A stretch of DNA of 64,000 nucleotides from Prevotella sp. (GCA_024680755.1 JAILBT010000111.1:1-64000), one strand, 5' to 3'. Shown: positions 37,425-47,892, counted from the first letter of the stretch. Program-made: numbers and translations. Notes: generated from the letters alone by a model not told the origin.

Positions 37425-39602
37425 ATGAACAAAAATTTACTCAAATCCATGCTCGTAGCAGCCGGCATGACTGCCAGCATGGGGGCATGGGCGCAGGCTG
37501 ATGTCACAAGCCAGTACCTAACCAATGCCGATTTCTCTCAGGGTACACCTATCACCGTGGGCGTTTGCACCTATGCAAAGGACATGACAAACAATGGTAC
37601 TGAGTACAGCCAGCTTGTTCCTGTTGAAGGCTGGGATATTCCTGCAAACGGCGATGCCCGTGCCGGAGGTCTAGTGGCCTTTGGCTCTGGAGTATGGATT
37701 GGTGGACCCGGCTATGTGGCCCCGTTGACCAACAGCGACGGTGAATCTACAGGCAACATTCTGGGTCTGGTGGGCGTATGGACCGGTACAGCTCAGTACA
37801 CTCAGAACGCTACTCTCCCCGCAGGCACATACACCTTGGTGCTTGGAGTTTACAATTCTAAAGGTGGCACATCGGCCTTCAGCAAGAATTTGATAGGCTT
37901 CATTGAGAACGGCGGAACAGAACACCTTGCCACCACAACTACCTATGCTGTGAATACATGGAAATATGAGTTCATCACATTCACACTTGCAGAGGAAACA
38001 GCAGGTAAGTTCTCACTTGGTTATACATCTGCAAATGCTGGTTCTGGAAGTATGCCACATCTGTTCCTCTCGGGTATCCAACTGTTCAATGGTGAAATTA
38101 ACGCCGAAGAGTACGAGGCAGCCAAGCAGGAGACTCGCGAGTTCAAGGAATACACAATACTTTTGACCGAAGAGATTAACAAAGTCAAGGCTTCCGAGGA
38201 TGCCGACGAATTGGCCGACGCCATAGCTGCTGCAGAGCAGGCTCTTGCTAACGCCACCACCTCTGCGGAGCTGAAGCAGGCCTTGGAGGCACTGAAAGCT
38301 GCAGAGGAGGCTCTGGCCGACAGCAAGGAACTGGCCGAGAATACAGCAAAGCTTGAGGGTTCCAGCTATGCCAATCCTTCGGCAGACCAGCTTGTTAATG
38401 GCAGCTTTGACACCGCTGACCTGGGTTGGAGCCTGAACAATATGAAATATCAGGCGAACAATGAGCGTCCCACCCGTTACATTGAGCAATGGACCTCACA
38501 AGCCAACAATGGCCATCTAAACGATGGTTCTGCTACCCAGACACTGACAAACATGCCTGCTGGTGCATACGTCCTGACGGGTGAAGCAAACGCTGTACAG
38601 CAGGCTAATGCCGAACTGGAAATTACAGGCGTAACAATTAGCGTAAACAGTCAGCCTGTCGATGTGGCTGGACCTTGGCACAACTATGAGATAATCTACA
38701 ACCATCAGGAGGCTGGCGACATCACTGTCACCATCGCATTTACTGAAACCAATGCCAACTGGGTAGCCTTTGATGATTTCAAGCTCGTTTATGGCGGCGA
38801 CTACGAAAAGTATATGCAGGACAAGGACAATCCTCTCCTTGGCGCGAAGAAGGAACTGCAGGAAGCTATTGCTAATGCAACAAGCATAGCAGATGTTCCC
38901 ACAGGCAAGCTTTTCCAGAAAGATGCAGCCGATAAGAAGGCACTCGAAGATGCCGTTGCAGCCGCTCAGGCTGCACTTGACGCAGAGGATGCTACTCAGG
39001 AGAGCCTTGCAGCCGCTAAGACCACGCTTGAGGCAGCTGTTGAAGCATTTAAGGCTGCCGGTGTAGTCTTGCCTGACGCAGACAAGGCCTATGTGTTCCA
39101 GCTGATGCAGAAAGACAGCAACACAAAGCCCGCCGCTTCTGTTTACCTCGCTCTTAACGTAACGGAAGAGACCAGCGACGTTGTGCTGTCTGACGCAGAG
39201 TATCCTTTCTATTTCGAAGCAACTGAAGGAGGCTATTTCCTGAAAGCTACCGATACAGAGAACTATGTTGGCATAGCAGGCAACAACAACTGGACTATGA
39301 GTGCAGATGCTGACAAGAAGGCTGTCATCACGGTCGAAGTAATGGCTGATGGATACTACGCCTTGAAAGAAGCTAAAGGTTACATAGGTGTTGATAACGT
39401 AGAGGCAGGTTCTTTATGCTATGCAAACAAGGCCGTCAGCAACGAATGGGAAATCATTGCCGGCACTCCGACCGGCCTTACCACCGTCAACACTGCTGCC
39501 GCTGCCGGCAACGCTGCCATCTACAACCTCGCTGGCCAGCAGGTGAAGAGCGCTCAGAAGGGCCTCTACATCAAAAACGGACGCAAGTATATCGTAAAGT
39601 AA
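37425..39602 (+). CDS. Large secreted protein with T9SS-like C-terminal motif
   Basis: Signal peptide MNKNLLKSMLVAAGMTASMGAWAQA; C-terminus AAIYNLAGQQVKSAQKGLYIKNGRKYIVK. Confidence 0.8.
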   Translation: MNKNLLKSMLVAAGMTASMGAWAQADVTSQYLTNADFSQGTPITVGVCTYAKDMTNNGTEYSQLVPVEGWDIPANGDARAGGLVAFGSGVWIGGPGYVAPLTNSDGESTGNILGLVGVWTGTAQYTQNATLPAGTYTLVLGVYNSKGGTSAFSKNLIGFIENGGTEHLATTTTYAVNTWKYEFITFTLAEETAGKFSLGYTSANAGSGSMPHLFLSGIQLFNGEINAEEYEAAKQETREFKEYTILLTEEINKVKASEDADELADAIAAAEQALANATTSAELKQALEALKAAEEALADSKELAENTAKLEGSSYANPSADQLVNGSFDTADLGWSLNNMKYQANNERPTRYIEQWTSQANNGHLNDGSATQTLTNMPAGAYVLTGEANAVQQANAELEITGVTISVNSQPVDVAGPWHNYEIIYNHQEAGDITVTIAFTETNANWVAFDDFKLVYGGDYEKYMQDKDNPLLGAKKELQEAIANATSIADVPTGKLFQKDAADKKALEDAVAAAQAALDAEDATQESLAAAKTTLEAAVEAFKAAGVVLPDADKAYVFQLMQKDSNTKPAASVYLALNVTEETSDVVLSDAEYPFYFEATEGGYFLKATDTENYVGIAGNNNWTMSADADKKAVITVEVMADGYYALKEAKGYIGVDNVEAGSLCYANKAVSNEWEIIAGTPTGLTTVNTAAAAGNAAIYNLAGQQVKSAQKGLYIKNGRKYIVK

Positions 39603-39635
39603 ATACAAGCCCCGCAAAGGGATAAGACATAGTCA

Positions 39636-39665
39636 GGGGGCGCAACCATTAAAGGTTGTGCCCCC
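39636..39665 (+). terminator. Intrinsic terminator GGGGGCGCAACC-ATTAAA-GGTTGTGCCCCC
   Basis: 12-bp stem (one G-T) just after the stop of the secreted-protein gene. Confidence 0.8.
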
Positions 39666-39671
39666 TATTAT

Positions 39672-39820
39672 ATGTCTATCTGTCTAAATGTCTAATTGTC
39701 TAACTGTCTAATTGTCTAACTGTCTAATTGTCTAACTGTCTAATTGTCTAACTGTCTAACTGTCTAACTGTCTAATTGTCTAACTGTCTAACTGTCTAAT
39801 TGTCTAAATGTCTATCTGTC
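39672..39820. repeat. 8-mer tandem array (TGTCTAAT/TGTCTAAC)n
   Basis: tgtctaactgtctaattgtctaactgtctaattgtc... Confidence 0.95.
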
Positions 39821-39827
39821 CGAGCCG

Positions 39828-42071
39828 TTATTTCTCAAATCGCATCAGGATTGCTTTCGACAGGTCGGACCATGCAATGCCAACGCGACAAGAGTCTAAC
39901 TTAGACAAATATGATGATTTAGACACTTCGTCCGTCACATTGCTGGAAACAGAGACATGCTGTCGCTGGGCGGCCAATGCTGCAGAAGCAGCCATGTTGC
40001 CTTGAATGGCTGCCATGCGGGCAATGGGGTGGACATGCTGCGGGATGTCACACACCACATCGCCCCAGCTGTCTGCCCTGAACGTAGAGCTATCCAGGTT
40101 TACGTCAGAGAGAGTGACGGCATAGCCTTCGCCTGTCCAAAAGAAAGAAGCTGGCGTGGCGTGACAAGTGCCATTAACTCTATAAGTTGTCTCTCCGCGA
40201 TACTTCTCGTTGTTGCCGTCGTCGCTCATCTCATAGAGACTTGTCACGCTTATCGTATCAGGGATATATGGCAGGAACAACAGCGCGGCGAGGCGCACCG
40301 TGCCTAATGAGGCAGCAAGCTGGGTCGGAGCGAAAGTCTGCGATGGCGCGGGCGTGAGGCTGACGGAAGCGCGCTTCACTTTGTATCTCATTCCGTCGGT
40401 CTGTTCAAAATAAGAATCGTCTGACGAAAGTCTATATTCGGCTTTCTTTTCGTTGTCGTCGAAAAAACAGCTGCAGTCCAGTGTGGCCAGCGTGTCGCCT
40501 TGTTCCGTCAGCGTGACCACAGCATCTAGTTTTTCTAAACCTGTCGTCTCGCCGGCATAGCTCAGGACGTTGTTGCTACAGCTACGCTCGACGCGTATCT
40601 GTGTGTCCGTGTTGCCCCCACCTTTGATGTAGCACAGCACGAAATACTCTCCGTCTGCGTTATAGTACTCTTCTTCCACCTGGCACTCGAAGCCAGCGAA
40701 CATATAGCGGTCGGCCCATTCATACTGCTCTAACGACTGAAGGCCTTCGGCTGCGCTGCTGTTTTCGCCACTGTAGCCGTTGTTGTCGATGTGATGTTTT
40801 ACCAATTGCCTCACCTGTCCTCCCGCCATGCTGCGAGCATAGTGGAGTATGGCCGCGGTGATGGCTGCATGTCGCCCTTTCTGCGCGTCGGCCGTAGGTG
40901 GCGAGATGCCCAGCCAGCGGTCTGTCTGTGGCTGCACGGCCCAGGCGGGCAACGTTTTAGCTCGTGCCGTCTGCTGCGCCACGGGCTGCTGGGCAAGCAG
41001 GGCCTTGAGCTGGCCTTTGAGCAGTGTGGCCTCATAGTTGGCAGTCTGTCCCTCCCTAATGACTATAGTGTCACAGCGGTCGGCATACCCCTCGCGTTTG
41101 AGACACAGCGCGTGGTGGCCGATGAGCAGGTTTTGCACCCGCTGTGGCGTCCGCCCCATTTTCTGCCCATCGATATAGATGTCGGCCACAGCCGGCGTGC
41201 TGCTTATTTCGACGCTGCCGCAGATTGGCTGCGGGGAGGCAATATGTATGGTGTCGCCACCTGGCACCACGTCCACCTGGCGTTCCATGCGTGTGGTGCG
41301 GTGAGAGGCGAGCTTTGCCTCTATCACATAGACACCGGTGCTCAGCTGTCCCGTCCACTGGCTGCGGCCCATCAGTTCTCCGTTGACCCATATCTCAGCG
41401 TTGTTGTCCACGCAGAGCGTCACCTGGGCTATGTTAGGCTTCAGTCTGACGACCACCTCGACGGTGCTGTCAGGATTGTTGACGAGGACCTGTCCGGCTT
41501 CGGGTAAACAGTCTGGTGCCTGCACGCGCCAGTGGTAGGTGCCAAAGGCCATCATCTTCTGTGCGGTGCCGTCGGTGGTCTTCAGCATCTGTCCGTCGAG
41601 CATGACGATGGCATCCTTCGGCTCGACACGGAAGAGCACCCACTGCGTGGTGGGCTGCTCGTCCAACATGACCTGCACATGTCCGGTGGCCAGTTGCATG
41701 ACGTATGTCTGTGCCGCACCGACGGCCAGCCCAAGGTCTTTGTCGCGCAGCACACCGAGCCGCGGGTGTTGTATGGTAAGGCGCTTCACGCCTTCGGGCA
41801 CATAGACCCATATCTCGGCTGGGTGGTGCTGGTTCTGCTGCTCCACCTTCATCACTCCGAGCATACCCGGGTCGAAGCTGAAGCCGCGTTCGGTTGTCTC
41901 CACCTTTATCAGGGCGCAGCGCTTGCCGTTGACATCAAAGACCTCCGTGCCAGGCGTGATGGCTGTGAGGTCGTTAGCGGCATGATAGAACTGCTTGACA
42001 AGGATGTTCTGCGCCTGCAACGGGGCGAGAATCAGCAGCAATATGAAGAGTATTGTGGTGCGTTTTTTCAT
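39828..42071 (-). CDS. PEGA-domain secreted protein
   Basis: MKKRTTILFILLLILAPLQAQ signal peptide; GSVEISSTPAVADIYIDGQKMGRTPQRVQNLLIGHHALCLKREGYA PEGA repeat. Confidence 0.8.
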   Translation of the reverse strand: MKKRTTILFILLLILAPLQAQNILVKQFYHAANDLTAITPGTEVFDVNGKRCALIKVETTERGFSFDPGMLGVMKVEQQNQHHPAEIWVYVPEGVKRLTIQHPRLGVLRDKDLGLAVGAAQTYVMQLATGHVQVMLDEQPTTQWVLFRVEPKDAIVMLDGQMLKTTDGTAQKMMAFGTYHWRVQAPDCLPEAGQVLVNNPDSTVEVVVRLKPNIAQVTLCVDNNAEIWVNGELMGRSQWTGQLSTGVYVIEAKLASHRTTRMERQVDVVPGGDTIHIASPQPICGSVEISSTPAVADIYIDGQKMGRTPQRVQNLLIGHHALCLKREGYADRCDTIVIREGQTANYEATLLKGQLKALLAQQPVAQQTARAKTLPAWAVQPQTDRWLGISPPTADAQKGRHAAITAAILHYARSMAGGQVRQLVKHHIDNNGYSGENSSAAEGLQSLEQYEWADRYMFAGFECQVEEEYYNADGEYFVLCYIKGGGNTDTQIRVERSCSNNVLSYAGETTGLEKLDAVVTLTEQGDTLATLDCSCFFDDNEKKAEYRLSSDDSYFEQTDGMRYKVKRASVSLTPAPSQTFAPTQLAASLGTVRLAALLFLPYIPDTISVTSLYEMSDDGNNEKYRGETTYRVNGTCHATPASFFWTGEGYAVTLSDVNLDSSTFRADSWGDVVCDIPQHVHPIARMAAIQGNMAASAALAAQRQHVSVSSNVTDEVSKSSYLSKLDSCRVGIAWSDLSKAILMRFEK

Positions 42072-42108
42072 AGGGGCGATAATAAATATGGTGGAGGAAT
42101 ATAAAAAA

Positions 42109-42132
42109 GCCTCGCCCCATAAGGGGCGGGGC
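42109..42132 (-). terminator. Intrinsic terminator of the TPR gene
   Basis: Minus strand GCCCCGCCCCTTATGGGGCGAGGCTTTTTT. Confidence 0.75.
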
Positions 42133-42189
42133 ATGTGGGTTTGCGGGGGATTGATTGATTCCGAAATTGCCTGAGAGTGACTGAGGATT

Positions 42190-42235
42190 CTTAGGATTGC
42201 CTAAGGATTTCTATGACTTCTTAGGATTGCCTAAG
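42190..42235. repeat. Two copies of CTTAGGATTGCCTAAG hairpin, 30-nt period
   Basis: 42190-42205 and 42220-42235 are identical; each is CTTAGG-ATTG-CCTAAG. Confidence 0.85.
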
Positions 42236-42286
42236 ACCGTATAGGATTACCGAGGACTTCCCAGGATTTCCTAGTGCCTCCTAAGA

Positions 42287-43693
42287 TTATTTCAGCTCCA
42301 GGACCTGGGTGGCAACCTGATTCTCGGGGTCGATCTCCAGGAGCTTGGTGGCAACAGCCTTGGCAGCCTCCATATCGTCGGCCACGCGGGCATCGTAAGA
42401 GATCAGATAGAGATAAGCCTCCTTCAGACGGGCGATGTCGGCGCGGCTCTTCTCTGCCTTGTCGCCAAGCGAAGCAACGATTTTCTCATAGAAGGGCTTG
42501 GCCAGGCCGCCCTGCTGGTCGTTGTCCATAGCGTTGTTGACACGGGCGCGCCAGAAGGTGGCATACTCGTCGGCGTCGGGATATTTCTGTGCCAGCTGCT
42601 CGTAGAGCTCATCGGCAGTTTTCAGCGTAGCCAGACGGTCGTCTCCCTCCAGCTTTGCCGACTTGTAGTAGTGCAGCTGCGGCAGGCCAGCATAGTCGGT
42701 GGCTGTGGGAGTGCTGTACTCCTGCAGGTACTGCTGATAGAACTCGATGGCCTCGTCATACTGCTCCTGGTTGCTGTATGCCTCAGACAGCTGCTTGAGC
42801 ACACCGGCCTTCTTGTCGTTCGAGTCGAACTCCTGCTCGAGCGCCTTCTTATAGGCGGCGATGGCCTCGTCGTGCTTCTTGGCACCGGCCAGGGCGTTGC
42901 CGTGGTACGAATAGTCGAAATAGGTCAGCTTGGCCGAGTCGCTCTTGTTGAACAGGCGGTCGGCATACTCCAGTGCGCGGTCGAAGTTCTTCAGGTCGGT
43001 GTTGCAGAAGAAAGCCAGGCGGTTGAAGCCTGCGTCGCGGGGGCTCTTCTGCAGGGCATACTCGGCCACCTCGAGCGCCTTGTCGTGCTTGGCGGTGAGA
43101 TAGTATGACATGGCAAACGAGCGCAGGTCGCGTTCCTCCATCTTGCTGCGGTCGGCCTTTGCAAACTCAGCGATGGCGCGGTCGAACTCGTTCGACTGAT
43201 AGTAGATACGTCCCTTGAGTGCGTCCACCTCCAGGTCGGGACGCTGAGCCTTCAGGTCGTCCAGCTTTCCGACGGCCGATGTGGGACTGATCTTGCGGTA
43301 CACCTGAGCATACTTGATGTATGGCTCAGGATTCTTGGGGTCGAAGTAAATGGCCTGCTCATACTGCTTGGCTGCGGTGCCACCATCGTCGGCCATAGCA
43401 GCAATGTCGCCCAGCATGATGAAGCCGGGAGCATACTTCGGCTTCAGGTTAGTGGCATACTCGGCATAGACACGGGCATTGGCCGTGTCCTTCACCTCGT
43501 AGAACGCCTTGGAGAGCTTCATTATCTCCTCGCCGTTCTTCTTGTTCTTCTTGTAGGCGGCCTTGGCCTGCTTTTCGGCATCTGCGGCCTTGCTCTTGAT
43601 AGCGTTCACTGCTTCAGGTACCAGCTCCTGAGCCAGGGCAGGTGCTGCCCCCATGAGCATGGCACCCGCGAAAAGGTATTTCATTGTTCTCAT
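42287..43693 (-). CDS. TPR-repeat secreted protein
   Basis: MRTMKYLFAGAMLMGAAPALAQ signal; repeated AKQYEQAIYFDPKNPEPYIKYAQVYRK-type TPR units. Confidence 0.8.
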   Translation of the reverse strand: MRTMKYLFAGAMLMGAAPALAQELVPEAVNAIKSKAADAEKQAKAAYKKNKKNGEEIMKLSKAFYEVKDTANARVYAEYATNLKPKYAPGFIMLGDIAAMADDGGTAAKQYEQAIYFDPKNPEPYIKYAQVYRKISPTSAVGKLDDLKAQRPDLEVDALKGRIYYQSNEFDRAIAEFAKADRSKMEERDLRSFAMSYYLTAKHDKALEVAEYALQKSPRDAGFNRLAFFCNTDLKNFDRALEYADRLFNKSDSAKLTYFDYSYHGNALAGAKKHDEAIAAYKKALEQEFDSNDKKAGVLKQLSEAYSNQEQYDEAIEFYQQYLQEYSTPTATDYAGLPQLHYYKSAKLEGDDRLATLKTADELYEQLAQKYPDADEYATFWRARVNNAMDNDQQGGLAKPFYEKIVASLGDKAEKSRADIARLKEAYLYLISYDARVADDMEAAKAVATKLLEIDPENQVATQVLELK

Positions 43694-43891
43694 AATTCTT
43701 TTTATGTTTATATGTGTGTTACCGTTTTCTTGTCTCAAACACTATGTGTGCATGCTTTCTAATTAAATAACGCGCCGCAGGTGCAGAATGTTACTTTTCT
43801 TGCCTTTTCTTAACGTATTTGTCACTTCTTTTCAGATTTCTTTACGCTTCAGCACAGGTCTGTCATTTTTTTACTTTCAATGTCTCATCAT

Positions 43892-44860
43892 TCAATCTCG
43901 CACAATTTCCACGTTTCTGACCTCCATGTTACCCTGCACCGGCAGCAGCGAACTTTTGAAGATGATGAGTTGTCCGACGGGCAGTGTGAGGAAGTTGCTG
44001 AAGCGATATGGCAGTGCCCGCATGGGGTCGTTGACGAGCACATAGATGGTGCGTATCAGCGGGTAGTAGCCCATAGCCAGGTTATACTGATAGGGCTTAT
44101 AGCTATTGTATCGTGCTGCGGAGTCCATTTTAGAGACTCCCATCACGGTTATTTCCTTCTTGAATGTGACGTTTGTTGTGTCTCGCTTGTCATTGAGCCA
44201 GTTGTTACCGATGATGCCTATAGCACCGGGTGTTTTCTCCACATAGTTGATTACCTCGGGACTGCTTTTCACGGCAGCGATATTAGGGCTGTTGATGGGA
44301 CGGCCGTCGAGCAGCGAATCGACGCAGAAGTGTACGGCAGCCGACTTCTCGCTGTCGAAGCAGACGTCAATCTCGCCCAGCTTTGAGCCGGGATAAATCT
44401 CGCTCCACTGTCTTACCTCGCCGCTCAGTATGCGCTTGAGGTTCTTAACGGTTATGATGGAGTCGGGGTTTGAGCGGTGGCATATCAGCGCCAGTCCGTC
44501 ATAGCATATCTTTTTTGTTATTGGCAGGAAGCGTCTGTCTTTCAGGTTCTGTCGCTCCTTGTCGTTCAGGTCGCGTGTGGCCACGGTGAGCCACACCTTG
44601 TTTTCCATCAGCATGTTGATGGCGTCCAGCTCGTTGGTGTATATAGCCTCTACGGTGTCGCCGGGGTGCTGGGCGTTGAACACGTCGAGCAGTTCGTCCA
44701 TGATAGGAGCGAAGCTTTCGTCGGCAGCGAAATAGACGTGTCCGGTCACGGCGGCAGTGCCTGTGTATTCATCACTTTTAGGCTTGCTCCCACAAGCGGA
44801 GAGCAAGCCTAATGTCAGTATTGTCAAGCCCGCAAGGGCGTTGAGTGAGTTCTTTTTCAT
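43892..44860 (-). CDS. PstS-like phosphate ABC transporter substrate-binding lipoprotein
   Basis: LTLGLLSACGSKPKSDEYTGTAAVTGHVYFAADESFAPIMDELLDVF; KTPGAIGIIGNNWLND. Confidence 0.8.
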   Translation of the reverse strand: MKKNSLNALAGLTILTLGLLSACGSKPKSDEYTGTAAVTGHVYFAADESFAPIMDELLDVFNAQHPGDTVEAIYTNELDAINMLMENKVWLTVATRDLNDKERQNLKDRRFLPITKKICYDGLALICHRSNPDSIITVKNLKRILSGEVRQWSEIYPGSKLGEIDVCFDSEKSAAVHFCVDSLLDGRPINSPNIAAVKSSPEVINYVEKTPGAIGIIGNNWLNDKRDTTNVTFKKEITVMGVSKMDSAARYNSYKPYQYNLAMGYYPLIRTIYVLVNDPMRALPYRFSNFLTLPVGQLIIFKSSLLPVQGNMEVRNVEIVRD

Positions 44861-44880
44861 TCGGGGTTGTTGTAGGTGTG

Positions 44881-45714
44881 TTACTGCAGTCGGAACGTGA
44901 CGGGCACGGTGAACTTCACGCGCACTGCCGAGCCGTTCTGCTTACCGGGTATCCACTTAGGCATGGAGCGTACGACGCGCTGTGCTTCCTTGTCGAGCGA
45001 CGGGTCGACGCTCTTGACCACCTTGACATCAGTGATAGAGCCGTCGCGCTCAACGACGAACGTTACGATGACGCGTCCCTGAATACCGTTCTCTTCGGCC
45101 ACGACGGGGTACTTGATGTTCTTCGAGAGATACTCGAACAGGGCACCCTGTCCGCCAGGGAACTCAGGCATCTGCTCGACCACGTCGAACACCTTGGTCT
45201 CTTCCTCCTTGGGTTTCTCGTCGGCGATGACCTCCTTGGCCTTCAGCACCTCGCCTTCAGCCTCGTCGTTACCTTTCACGTCGAAGGTACCGATGGCGGT
45301 GTTGGTCTTGGCCAGCTCGTCCTGCGACTTGAGCTCGTCCTCTTCCTTCACCTCGTCGTCCTTCTTGATTTCGGGGGCGGTAAACTTCACCGAGCTCTTC
45401 ACCTTCTCGACAACCTTCTGTTCGACCTCGACCTTGATGGGCTCTTTACGTTCCACCTTGGCCTCCTTCTTCTGTGCGAGCTGCGAGAGCTCGACATCGG
45501 TCTCGATGGCCACATTGCTCTTCATGGCGTTCTGCACGACCATGTTCAGCACGACCACGGCCACAATAGTGGCGATGCCCGCCAGCATGAGCAAGATGGC
45601 CTTGATGTTGCGGCTGCCGGTGCCTTTGCGCAGCTGGTATGCACCATAAGCTTGGTTCTTGCCTTCAAAGACGAGGTCCACCCATTGGCTGTCCAACAAA
45701 TCTATTTTTGACAT
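44881..45714 (-). CDS. tonB: TonB energy transducer
   Basis: Single TM, charged linker, C-terminal FPGGQGALFEYLSKNIKYPVVAEENGIQGRVIVTFVVERDGSITDVKVVKSVDPSLDKEAQRVVRSMPKW. Confidence 0.92.
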   Translation of the reverse strand: MSKIDLLDSQWVDLVFEGKNQAYGAYQLRKGTGSRNIKAILLMLAGIATIVAVVVLNMVVQNAMKSNVAIETDVELSQLAQKKEAKVERKEPIKVEVEQKVVEKVKSSVKFTAPEIKKDDEVKEEDELKSQDELAKTNTAIGTFDVKGNDEAEGEVLKAKEVIADEKPKEEETKVFDVVEQMPEFPGGQGALFEYLSKNIKYPVVAEENGIQGRVIVTFVVERDGSITDVKVVKSVDPSLDKEAQRVVRSMPKWIPGKQNGSAVRVKFTVPVTFRLQ

Positions 45715-45750
45715 AGCTGTTTCAGTGTTTTAATGTGTTAAACCTTGTCT

Positions 45751-46398
45751 TTACTTAATACCCTTCTTCCCGAGCAGCTCGAGATCCTGGGGATTAATCT
45801 TGTCAATCACGTACTTGCTGATGCTGCATATCTGCATCTCGTCGAGCGCTTCCACCATGTTCTTATACGAGCAACTGTCGAGCGGCTTGATGATGATGGT
45901 CATCGTCTCGATCTTACCTGTGGGCAGCTCACCCTTACGTATGGCGTCGAGCTGCTTCTGGTATTGCTCGTCTGTCATGGTGCTGTTGATGGCCTGCTTC
46001 TTGGCATCGAGCTCCTTCTTGGCCTGCATGATCATTGCCACGGGGTTGTAGCCGAGCTCGATGGTGTGGTGTATCAGTATGCTACGCACACCGTCCTTGC
46101 CCCATGTGGTCTCCTTGATACAGTCGGGGTTCTCGTAGTCGGGCAGTCCCTCGACGTAGTAGAGCTTGTCGTCAGAAGCCAGATAGAGAGTGATGGTCTG
46201 CGAGGCCTTTGTCACGCTCTTGTCCTCCTTGCTCATGTTCTCGTCGTTGCTGGGCATACTGAGCTGCATGGCCTGAGGCTTGCTGAGGGAGGTACAGAGC
46301 ATGAAGAAGGTAATCAGCAGCATCATCATGTCCACCATGGGCGTGAAGTCCACGCGGACACTCATCTTCTTCTGTTTACTGTTATTTTTCTTTGCCAT
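45751..46398 (-). CDS. exbD: ExbD/TolR family biopolymer transporter
   Basis: KKMSVRVDFTPMVDMMMLLITFFMLC. Confidence 0.9.
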   Translation of the reverse strand: MAKKNNSKQKKMSVRVDFTPMVDMMMLLITFFMLCTSLSKPQAMQLSMPSNDENMSKEDKSVTKASQTITLYLASDDKLYYVEGLPDYENPDCIKETTWGKDGVRSILIHHTIELGYNPVAMIMQAKKELDAKKQAINSTMTDEQYQKQLDAIRKGELPTGKIETMTIIIKPLDSCSYKNMVEALDEMQICSISKYVIDKINPQDLELLGKKGIK

Positions 46399-46401
46399 GT
46401 T

Positions 46402-47028
46402 TTATTCCTCCGCTTTTTTGTAAGACGTGAGCAGCTGGTAACGGTTTTCGTTCATGTCCTGCAGCTCACTCATCACTTTCTTAATACTGCTGTAGGGCGT
46501 GGTGACGTCGGCCTTGATACAGAGCTTCAGGTCAGGGTTGTTGCCCTTTGCGGCTTTCACCCAGTGCTGGAACTCGGACATCTGCTTGCTTTCGCCTTCA
46601 CCAATGCTGTCGGTGGGAATGCCTCCTCCGACCTTTAGCCCTTCAGACATCTTCTCGCGCGGCAGAGTCAGGTAGGCCGACAGCTTTGTCATCGAGATGC
46701 CAAACTGCGGGTCGTCTCTGAACTTTGTGCGCTGCTCTCCGCTAAGCTGAACACCGAACAGGTCGCACATCTCGTCGAGCGCAGCCACCAGGTCGCTGGT
46801 TTTGTCCATGCTCATAAAGACTTGCCCCTGAGGATTGACGGTGATGTTCAGCACGTCTGCGGTAGGCACCTTAGCCTCTGTCACAGATCCGGGCGTTACC
46901 ACCTTCACTGCCTCGTTCTTGACGAAGGTAGAGGTCAGCATGAAGAAGGTGAGCAGCAGCACCATCACGTCGGACATAGGCGTCATGTCTATCCAGACGT
47001 CGTTTTTCTTTATTTTTACTTTACCCAT
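46402..47028 (-). CDS. exbD: ExbD/TolR family biopolymer transporter
   Basis: KKNDVWIDMTPMSDVMVLLLTFFMLTSTF. Confidence 0.9.
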   Translation of the reverse strand: MGKVKIKKNDVWIDMTPMSDVMVLLLTFFMLTSTFVKNEAVKVVTPGSVTEAKVPTADVLNITVNPQGQVFMSMDKTSDLVAALDEMCDLFGVQLSGEQRTKFRDDPQFGISMTKLSAYLTLPREKMSEGLKVGGGIPTDSIGEGESKQMSEFQHWVKAAKGNNPDLKLCIKADVTTPYSSIKKVMSELQDMNENRYQLLTSYKKAEE

Positions 47029-47061
47029 AGTAACTCAGATAGATTAAAGGGTTAGTAAAAA

Positions 47062-47892
47062 TTAAGCTTCGTCGGTGTGAGATGCAGCGTAGGTCTGTGC
47101 GATGGAGTAACCAATCTCGTCCAGTGCGAAGGAAATCTTGTCGATGCGGTTTGTGAAGAAGTTGTATGAGATCACAGCGCACCAAGATGTACCGATACCG
47201 AAGGCGGTGTTGATCAGAGCCTCAGAGATACCGGTTGACAGCTCGAGCGAGTCGCCGCCGCCGCCTGCAGCCAGAGCCTGGAACGACTTGATCATACCGA
47301 CCACCGTACCGAGCAGACCGGTCAGCGTACCGAGCGTGACGATGGTAGCGATGATGGGCAGGTTCATAGTCATGGTGGGCATTTCCACGGCGATGGCCTC
47401 CTCGTGTGCCTGCTGGATCTTGGCAATCTTCAGCTCCTTCTTCACTCCGGTGGTGTTCTCGGCCTCCTTGTATGCATTGACGCTTGCAGCCACGATGTTA
47501 GCCACCGAGCCACCCTGATACTGACAGTCCTTGAGGGCCTTGTCGAAGTCCTTAGCCTTCAGGTCGGCCTTAATCTTTGCCAGGAACTTGGCCAGCTTCT
47601 CCTTACCGATGCACTTGCTGAGAGCCAGAACGCGCTCGAGCGACATGCAGAGCACAGTGAGCAGCAGAGCGTGGATGACAGGCACGATGACACCGCCCTT
47701 GTAGATGGTGCCAAGGATGTCAAGAGGAGCGCCCTCGCTGGTGCCGCCGGCGAAGTGGCTGCCGTTACCAAGGTTGAACTCGAAGTTGCAGAATGCGATG
47801 ACGAGACATGCGACGATAATCCAGATCGCGTCTTTCACTCCGATGCTGCTCTGCTTCTTTGCAGGGGCAGCTGCTTTTGTGTTTGTTGCCAT
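47062..47892 (-). CDS. exbB: ExbB/TolQ/MotA family proton channel
   Basis: MTMNLPIIATIVTLGTLTGLLGTVVGMIKSFQALAAGGGGDSLELSTGISEALINTAFGIG. Confidence 0.92.
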   Translation of the reverse strand: MATNTKAAAPAKKQSSIGVKDAIWIIVACLVIAFCNFEFNLGNGSHFAGGTSEGAPLDILGTIYKGGVIVPVIHALLLTVLCMSLERVLALSKCIGKEKLAKFLAKIKADLKAKDFDKALKDCQYQGGSVANIVAASVNAYKEAENTTGVKKELKIAKIQQAHEEAIAVEMPTMTMNLPIIATIVTLGTLTGLLGTVVGMIKSFQALAAGGGGDSLELSTGISEALINTAFGIGTSWCAVISYNFFTNRIDKISFALDEIGYSIAQTYAASHTDEA

